Positions 58,793 through 64,000 of a stretch of 64,000 nt of DNA are shown in pieces (position 1 is the stretch's first letter; each line of letters begins with the position of its first letter). This stretch comes from JACVRW01 sp963813495. GTDB taxonomy: Bacteria > Actinomycetota > Thermoleophilia > Solirubrobacterales > Thermoleophilaceae. Below the pieces are notes generated by a model that saw only the letters and a list, made by a program, of their open reading frames with translations, did not search any database and had not been told where the DNA came from. Position numbers and translations under genes: made by a program. Location: NCBI GenBank assembly GCA_963813495.1, contig CAWEZC010000005.1:248001-312000 (forward strand). Direction: 5' to 3'.

Positions 58793-60007
58793 CTATGCCC
58801 CGGCCGGGACCTGCGCGATGTCCGCAAAGGCGGCTGGATCGGCCAGCACCGTCCCTCGTGACAGCGCCGCCGCGCCTCGCACGGCCGCCTCTCCGCCCAG
58901 GCGGGCCTCGAGTACCTGGCAGCCGGAAACGTCGCCGGCCAGCAGCCGCCGGTGGAGCTCGGCTTCGATCGGCTCACGCAGCCACTCCGTGAGGGGCGCG
59001 AAGAACCCGCCGAGCAGCAGGGCCTGCGGGTTGAGCAGGTTGACCACCGACGCCGCGGCGATTCCGAGCGTGTGCCCCACCTGGCTGAGCGCCTCCAGGG
59101 TCTTGGAATGGCCGGTGCGGGCCGACCCGGCCAGCATTGCCCCAGGCCACTCCGGCCGCGTCCCCGGACCACGCACCCGAGCGTCCCAGCCGGCCAGGCG
59201 CAGTAGGGCGTCCTGGCCCGCCAGCCGCTCCAGACAGCCGCGCGAACCGCAGGGACAGGGCGGCCCGTATGGATCGATGGTCAGGTGCCCGATCTCGCCC
59301 CCGAAGCCGTGCGCGCCGCGGAACAGCTCGCCGCCGATGACGATGCCCGCGCCGATCCCCACCTCGGCCGACAGGTAGATGAAGTCATCGAGGCCGCGGC
59401 CGGCGCCCTCGGTCAGTTCGGCGAGCGCGCCCAGGTTGGCCTCGTTCTCGATGGTGAGCGGGCCCAGCTCGGCGCTCATCATGCGGGACAGCGGCACCGC
59501 CTCCCAGCGCAGGTTGGGCGCCACCACCACCTCGCCGCTGCGGTCCACGAGGCCCGGTACCGCTACCGCGGAGGCAACCGGCCGCTCGCCGCGGGCGAAA
59601 GGCTGTTCGAGCGCCTCTCGGGCCAGCAGCTCGAGCCGGGCCACCACGCTCTCCGGGTCGTCGCGATTGTCGCTCGGGTGGAAGGCGCGGTGGCGCACCG
59701 TGCCCGCCAGGTCGGTAGCCCACACCGCCAGGTAGTCGACGTTGATCTCCAGGCCGAGCACAAAGGGCCCGTCGGGGTCGAGCTCGACGTTCTGGGCAGG
59801 GCGGCCGACCGCCCCGGGGCGCTCCTGCCCCGACTCACGCAACAGGCCGAGGGCGCACAGCTCGGCCACCAGGCTGGAGACGGTGCTCTTGTTGAGCCCG
59901 CTCTCCAGCGCCAGCGTGGCTCGCGAGCGAGGCCCGCGCTCCAGGATCTGCCCCAGCACCAGGCTGAGGTTGTGACGGCGGACGTCGCGCGGGTCGGCCG
60001 GCTTCAT
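58793..60007 (-). CDS. ROK-family transcriptional regulator (XylR-like)
   Basis: 404 residues from ATG 60007, which overlaps the xylA stop. N-terminal winged helix (RDVRRHNLSLVLGQILERGPRSRATLALESGLNKSTVSSLVAELCALGLLRE) and the ROK sugar-kinase-like domain (GLEINVDYLAVWATDLAG; VPGLVDRSGEVVVAPNLRW; IENEANLGALAELT; GAGIVIGGELFRGAHGFGGEIGHLTIDP) with zinc motif CPCGSRGCLER. Expected repressor of xylA/xylB in response to xylose. Confidence 0.93.
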   Translation of the reverse strand: MKPADPRDVRRHNLSLVLGQILERGPRSRATLALESGLNKSTVSSLVAELCALGLLRESGQERPGAVGRPAQNVELDPDGPFVLGLEINVDYLAVWATDLAGTVRHRAFHPSDNRDDPESVVARLELLAREALEQPFARGERPVASAVAVPGLVDRSGEVVVAPNLRWEAVPLSRMMSAELGPLTIENEANLGALAELTEGAGRGLDDFIYLSAEVGIGAGIVIGGELFRGAHGFGGEIGHLTIDPYGPPCPCGSRGCLERLAGQDALLRLAGWDARVRGPGTRPEWPGAMLAGSARTGHSKTLEALSQVGHTLGIAAASVVNLLNPQALLLGGFFAPLTEWLREPIEAELHRRLLAGDVSGCQVLEARLGGEAAVRGAAALSRGTVLADPAAFADIAQVPAGA

Positions 60008-61197
60008 CGCAGGCCGAGCAGCAGGTCCACCACCAGCTGGTCGAGCCGCTCGTTGAAGCATTCGCGAGCGCGCAGGGCATCGAGGTCGTGCTCTTCGGCG
60101 AGCAGCGCCTCGGCGGCATCGCCGGAGTAGGGGCCGACCGTCTCGACGGCGAGCTCGGGCACCTTCGCCGCCTCCAGCGCCGCGTTGATCTCGGCGTCCG
60201 CGTTCATGCGCGCGGCGCGCTCGCGGAGCGCGAGGTAGGTACGCATGCAGCCGGCGGCGAAGTCCCAGATCCCCTGCTCGCCCTCGACCCGCAGCGGGCG
60301 CGCGTCGAAGTGGCGCACACCGTCATACCCGGAGTCTTCGAGCAGCTTGACCAGGAAGAGCTGATCCTTCACGCCCACCGCGCCGAAGCGGAAATCCTGG
60401 TCGTAGCGCCCTATGCGCTGTCCGTTGAGATCGATGTGGAAGAGCTTGTCGGCCCAGAGCGCCTGCGCCACACCGTGGAGGAAGGACAGGCCCGCCATCG
60501 TCTCGTGGGCCACCTCGGGATTCACGCCCACCATCTCGGGGTGCCCGAGCTTCTCGATGAAGGCCAGCGCGTGGCCGACGGTGGGAAGGAAGATGTCGCC
60601 ACGCGGCTCGTTGGGCTTGGGCTCGATAGCGAAGCGCATGTCGTAGCCGCGGTCGAGCACGTAGTCGCAGGCGAAGTCCACCGCCTCGCGATAGCGCTCG
60701 AGCGCGTCGCGAGCCGGCTTGGCGGCGTCGGCCTCCACGCCCTCGCGTCCACCCCAGAAGATGAACATCGGCGCGCCCAGCTCCGCGCCCAGGTCGATCG
60801 CCCGGAGCACCTTCTGGAGGGCGAAGCGGCGCACGTCACGATCGTTCGACGTGAAGGCGCCGTCCTTGAAGACCGGGTCGGCGAAGAGGTTGGTGGTGGC
60901 CATCGAGACCTTCATTCCGGTCTCGTCGAGCGCCTTCCGAAAGCCCGAGACGATGTGCTCGCGATCGGCCGCGCTCGTCCCCATGGGCACGAGGTCGTTG
61001 TCGTGAAAACAGACTCCGTAGGCCCCCAGCTCGGCCAGCCGGCGCACGCTGTCGGCGGGGTCGAGTCCCGCGCGCGTGGGCTCGCCGAACGGGTCGTTGC
61101 CCTTGTGACCCACCGTCCAGAGCCCGAAGGTGAACTTGTGCTCGGGACGCGGTGTCAGGTCGGACTCCTGCACGCGGGCTGCGGTATCGGTGGCCAT
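60004..61197 (-). CDS. xylA: Xylose isomerase
   Basis: 397 residues. D-xylose to D-xylulose. Class I enzyme: FTFGLWTVGHKGNDPFGEPTR, catalytic GVCFHDNDLVP (His-Asp), VFWGG-type FIFWGGREGVEAD, metal EPKPNEPRGDIFLPTVGHALAFI, NPEVAHETMAGLSF, LFHIDLNGQRIGRYDQDFRFG and HFDARPLR. ATG 61197 follows GGGGAGAGGG. Divergent from xylB; co-transcribed with the ROK regulator. Confidence 0.96.
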   Translation of the reverse strand: MATDTAARVQESDLTPRPEHKFTFGLWTVGHKGNDPFGEPTRAGLDPADSVRRLAELGAYGVCFHDNDLVPMGTSAADREHIVSGFRKALDETGMKVSMATTNLFADPVFKDGAFTSNDRDVRRFALQKVLRAIDLGAELGAPMFIFWGGREGVEADAAKPARDALERYREAVDFACDYVLDRGYDMRFAIEPKPNEPRGDIFLPTVGHALAFIEKLGHPEMVGVNPEVAHETMAGLSFLHGVAQALWADKLFHIDLNGQRIGRYDQDFRFGAVGVKDQLFLVKLLEDSGYDGVRHFDARPLRVEGEQGIWDFAAGCMRTYLALRERAARMNADAEINAALEAAKVPELAVETVGPYSGDAAEALLAEEHDLDALRARECFNERLDQLVVDLLLGLR

Positions 61198-61221
61198 CCC
61201 TCTCCCCTCGGGTGGTTGCAA

Positions 61222-61246
61222 TTAGTCGGCGCTCCCAACAAACTAG
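61222..61246. promoter_or_regulatory. TTAGT-N15-ACTAG site, putative XylR operator
   Basis: Inverted half-sites TTAGT (61222-61226) and ACTAG (61242-61246) flank CGGCGCTCCCAACAA in the 94-bp xylA-xylB promoter region. The AT-rich half-sites and the ACAAACTA stretch resemble operators of ROK-type XylR proteins. The ROK gene is one gene away. Inferred. Confidence 0.5.
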
Positions 61247-61291
61247 TCGCGCGGTGGACGCTGGTCAATCGATCACCCCGGGGCAGCCCCT

Positions 61292-62728
61292 ATGAGCCCG
61301 CTCGTGGCGGGCGTCGACTGCTCCACCCAGGCCACCAAGGTGCTCGTGGTGGACTCCGAGTCGGGCTCCGTGGTGGCGCTCGGCCGTGCCCCCCACGAGG
61401 TCACCGGCAGCGGCGGCGCACGGGAGACCGATCCCGAGCTGTGGTGGGAGGCGCTGCGCTCCGCGCTCGCCGAGACCGGGTCCGCGGGAGAGGTCGCCGC
61501 CATCGCGGTCGCCGGGCAGCAGCACGGGCTCGTGGTCACCGACTCGGCCGGGCGGCCGCTGCGCGCGGCCGTCCTCTGGAACGACACGCGCTCGGCATCC
61601 GAGGCGCGCGAGCTTCGCGACGCGCTCGGGGGACCGGAGTGGTGGGCCGAGCAGATCGGCGTGGTGCCCGTCGCATCGTTCACCGCCACCCGCTGGGAGT
61701 GGCTGCGGCGGCACGAGCCCGACACGGCTCGCGCTACCGCCGCGGTCCGCCTCCCTCACGACTTCATCACCGAGCGGCTCAGCGGCCGCGCCGCCACGGA
61801 CCGCGGGGACGCCTCCGGCACCGCCTGGTGGTCCACCCGGGATGAGCGCTACTCGGAGGAGGTCCTCGACCTGATCGGGCTCGACCGCTCGCTGCTGCCG
61901 GAGGTGCTCGGCCCCGGCGAGCCCGCCGGCGAGGTGGGCGCGGAGGCGGCCGAGCGGCTCGGCCTGCTCCCCGGCACCGTCGTGGGGCCGGGCACCGGCG
62001 ACAACATGGGCGCGGCGCTGGGCCTGGGCGCGGCGCCGGGTGAACCGGTGGTCAGCCTCGGCACCTCGGGCACCGCCTACGCCGTGATGCACGAGCGAGC
62101 CGTCGACCCCAGCGGCACAGTGGCCGGCTTCGCCGACGCCGGCGGGCGCTTCCTGCCGCTGGCCGCCACGCTCAACGCCACGCTGGCCGTGGACCGCTTC
62201 GCCGACTGGCTCGGGCTACCGCGCGAGGCGGCGGCCGAGCGCACCGAAGCCGTGGTGCTGCCCTACCTCGACGGCGAGCGAACCCCCGATCTCCCACGGG
62301 CCGCCGGCATGGTTGCGGGCCTGCGCCACTCGACCACGCGCGAGGAGATCCTGCTGGCCGCCTACGAGGGCGCGGTGGCCTCGTTGGTCGAGGCCGTGGA
62401 CGAGTTGTCGCGCCAGGGCTCGGGCCTCGACCCCGGCGCGCCGCTGCTGCTGATCGGCGGCGGCGCCCGCGGCGCCGTCTGGCGGCGCGTGGTGGCGCGG
62501 CTCTCGGGCCGCCACGTGCAGGTGCCGGACGCCGACGAGCTCGTCGCGCTGGGGGCCGCCGCCCAGGCCGCGGGCCTGCTCGAGGGGCGCCCCGCGGAGG
62601 AGGTGGCGCGCGGCTGGGACACCCGGCGCGGCGCCAGCGAGGAGCCGCCCGGCGACCCCGACCGCGAGACACTGGCCCGGATCCGCGCCGTGCGCGAGGC
62701 GACGCTGGCGCTGCACCGCGGCGACTGA
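61292..62728 (+). CDS. xylB: Xylulokinase
   Basis: 478 residues. FGGY kinase: VAGVDCSTQATKVLVVD (phosphate 1), AIAVAGQQHGLVVTD, AAVLWNDTRSASEA, GTGDNMGAALGLG, LGTSGTAYAV (phosphate 2) and LLIGGGARGAVWRRVVA (adenosine). It phosphorylates D-xylulose. Divergent from xylA and its regulator, sharing their promoter region. Confidence 0.95.
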   Translation: MSPLVAGVDCSTQATKVLVVDSESGSVVALGRAPHEVTGSGGARETDPELWWEALRSALAETGSAGEVAAIAVAGQQHGLVVTDSAGRPLRAAVLWNDTRSASEARELRDALGGPEWWAEQIGVVPVASFTATRWEWLRRHEPDTARATAAVRLPHDFITERLSGRAATDRGDASGTAWWSTRDERYSEEVLDLIGLDRSLLPEVLGPGEPAGEVGAEAAERLGLLPGTVVGPGTGDNMGAALGLGAAPGEPVVSLGTSGTAYAVMHERAVDPSGTVAGFADAGGRFLPLAATLNATLAVDRFADWLGLPREAAAERTEAVVLPYLDGERTPDLPRAAGMVAGLRHSTTREEILLAAYEGAVASLVEAVDELSRQGSGLDPGAPLLLIGGGARGAVWRRVVARLSGRHVQVPDADELVALGAAAQAAGLLEGRPAEEVARGWDTRRGASEEPPGDPDRETLARIRAVREATLALHRGD

Positions 62729-62793
62729 GCGATCGATCCTGGCATGCGTTCATGCGGAACGTCGGACCATCCGCAGCGCCCCCCAGCGCTGTC

Positions 62794-62823
62794 TTGACAG
62801 CTCGAGCAGCGGCCGATTAGTGT
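62794..62823 (+). promoter_or_regulatory. Promoter TTGACA-N18-TAGTGT
   Basis: TTGACA (62794-62799) and TAGTGT (62818-62823) are 18 bp apart, pointing to the Gfo/Idh gene at 62862. A LacI-type palindrome starts 7 bp downstream, at the expected transcription start. Confidence 0.6.
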
Positions 62824-62830
62824 GGGGTGC

Positions 62831-62844
62831 GGCAAACGTTTGCC
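62831..62844. promoter_or_regulatory. GGCAAACGTTTGCC, LacI-family operator
   Basis: Perfect 14-bp palindrome with a central CG and AAACGTTT core, the standard form for LacI/GalR regulators. It lies just downstream of the -10 box and 17 bp before the ATG, a position suited to repression. No LacI gene is in the window; it may lie to the right. Confidence 0.75.
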
Positions 62845-62861
62845 GAGCGACGAGCCTGCAA

Positions 62862-64000
62862 ATGAGCACCGAAGCCACCGCCCCGCCGACCCCCTCCCCC
62901 GCGGACGAGCTGCGCGCGGTCGGGATCGCCATGAACGGCGTGACCGGGCGGATGGGCACCAACCAGCACCTGGTGCGCTCGATTCTTGCCATCCGGCGCC
63001 AGGGCGGCGTCAGCGTGCCCGGCGGGCCGACGATCTGGCCCGAGCCCGTGCTGGTCGGCCGCCGCGAGGGCAAGCTGCGCGCCCTGGCCGAGGAACACGG
63101 GCTCGAGCGCTGGACGACCAGCCTCGACGAGGCCCTGGCGGACGAGTCCTGCGAGATCTACTTCGACGCCGCCGCCACCGCCGCCCGAGCGGAGGGCATG
63201 GAGCGCGCCATCGCGGCAGGCAAGCACGTCTACTGCGAGAAGCCCTCGGCGCCGGACCTCGACTCCGCGCTGCGGCTGGCTCGTCTCGCACGCGCGGCCG
63301 GCGTCAAGCACGGCGTGGTGCAGGACAAGCTCTTCCTCCCCGGCCTGCGCAAGCTGCGGCAACTGCGCGACAGCGGCTTCTTCGGCCGCATCCTGTCCGT
63401 GCGCGGCGAATTCGGCTACTGGGTCTTCGAGGGACCGGAGCCGCCCGCCCAGCGGCCCTCGTGGAACTACCGCTCCGAGGACGGCGGCGGGATCCTCGCC
63501 GACATGCTTCCGCACTGGCGCTACGTGCTCGACGACCTGTTCGCGCCGGTGCGGACCGTGTTCACGCTCGGCGCCACCCACATCGGCGAGCGCGCCGACG
63601 AGGAAGGGCGACCCTACGAAGCGACCGCCGCGGACGCCGCCTACGCAACCTTCGAGCTCGAGGGCGGCATCGTGGCTCAGCTCAATTCGTCCTGGTGCGT
63701 GCGGGTCAACCGCGACGAGCTGGTCGAGTTCCAGGTCGACGGCACCCAGGGCAGCGCCGTGGCCGGCCTCCGTGGCTGCCGGATACAGCCACGCGACGCC
63801 ACGCCGCGAGCGCTCTGGAACCCGGACATCGCCAACCCCATCGATTTCCGTGAGGGCTGGCTCGAGCTGCCCGACCAGTCCGACTACGACAATGGCTTCA
63901 AGGTTCAGTGGGAGCTGTTCCTGCGCCACGTGGTGGCCGATGACCCGTTCCCCTGGGATCTACTCGAGGGCGCACGCGGGGTACAGCTCGCCGAACTGGC
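62862..64000 (+). CDS. Gfo/Idh/MocA-family oxidoreductase (3' end beyond the window)
   Basis: At least 379 residues, continuing past the right edge. Rossmann part AVGIAMNGVTGRMGTNQHLVRSI, EKP motif HVYCEKPSAPDLDSALRLARLA, substrate domain VVQDKLFLPGLRKLRQLRDSGFFGRILSVRGEFGYWVF, catalytic DGGGILADMLPHWRYVLDDLF. The Rossmann motif is atypical (N-G-V-T-G-R-M-G, dihydrodipicolinate-reductase-like). ATG 62862 lies 17 bp after the LacI-type operator. Sugar dehydrogenase of unknown substrate. Confidence 0.9.
   Translation, partial: MSTEATAPPTPSPADELRAVGIAMNGVTGRMGTNQHLVRSILAIRRQGGVSVPGGPTIWPEPVLVGRREGKLRALAEEHGLERWTTSLDEALADESCEIYFDAAATAARAEGMERAIAAGKHVYCEKPSAPDLDSALRLARLARAAGVKHGVVQDKLFLPGLRKLRQLRDSGFFGRILSVRGEFGYWVFEGPEPPAQRPSWNYRSEDGGGILADMLPHWRYVLDDLFAPVRTVFTLGATHIGERADEEGRPYEATAADAAYATFELEGGIVAQLNSSWCVRVNRDELVEFQVDGTQGSAVAGLRGCRIQPRDATPRALWNPDIANPIDFREGWLELPDQSDYDNGFKVQWELFLRHVVADDPFPWDLLEGARGVQLAEL

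Overview
The window is high-GC DNA (roughly 70% by eye) from an actinobacterium. It has densely packed operons, many GTG and TTG starts, and 4-bp ATGA/GTGA/TTGA gene overlaps. Lipoproteins, an ECF41-type sigma factor, a secreted protein starting MKISLRSPSPAMVVALIALF, and YbdK-type ligases suggest class Thermoleophilia (Solirubrobacterales-like); that placement is inference. No tRNA, rRNA, CRISPR array, insertion sequence or phage gene was recognised.

Region 1 (1-18.6 kb) looks like a methylated-amine (glycine betaine/dimethylglycine type) import and oxidation locus. It holds etfA, a membrane Fe-S electron-transfer-flavoprotein oxidoreductase, a degenerate AhpD-like protein, a methylenetetrahydrofolate reductase, a GntR regulator, an APC permease, an aldehyde dehydrogenase, an IclR regulator and an OpuA-type ABC transporter with a tandem-fused permease and two substrate-binding proteins. 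A palindrome, TGATATATCA, sits in three of its promoters and probably defines a GntR regulon. A stress/housekeeping block (two VOC proteins, SRPBCC, ArsR, exonuclease, CBS-DUF294 protein) is embedded at 5.1-9.2 kb.

Region 2 (18.6-30 kb) is envelope and signalling. It has two secreted proteins with C-terminal anchors (one with five PVRVLSDGDN-like repeats), an epimerase-ECF41 sigma pair with a recognisable ECF41 promoter, an FTR1/EfeO-like iron uptake operon behind a palindromic site, a two-component system and a divergent secreted helical-repeat protein.

Region 3 (30-42.6 kb) has a three-gene amidoligase operon (circularly permuted ATP-grasp, class I glutamine amidotransferase, GCS2 ligase), a 53-residue His/Cys protein, a zinc-ribbon protein, a lipoprotein, a GT2 glycosyltransferase, an NAD kinase, a UBP zinc finger, an acyl-CoA dehydrogenase and a secreted penicillin-acylase-family enzyme.

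Region 4 (42.8-64 kb) is a catabolic island. A leftward operon carries a LIV-type ABC transporter, a cupin, a Tm-1-like/UPF0261 protein and its TIM-barrel partner. A rightward operon carries an FAD-linked oxidase, two sugar isomerase/epimerases, a second Tm-1-like protein, a creatininase-family hydrolase, a DeoR regulator and a Gfo/Idh dehydrogenase. Then come ROK-xylA, xylB and another Gfo/Idh gene behind a LacI-type palindrome. Four single-base frameshifts cluster at 44.69-47.36 kb, next to a chimeric Tm-1/LivF mini-gene. They may be sequence errors or decay, and three genes are annotated accordingly. The substrate of this island is not recognisable.
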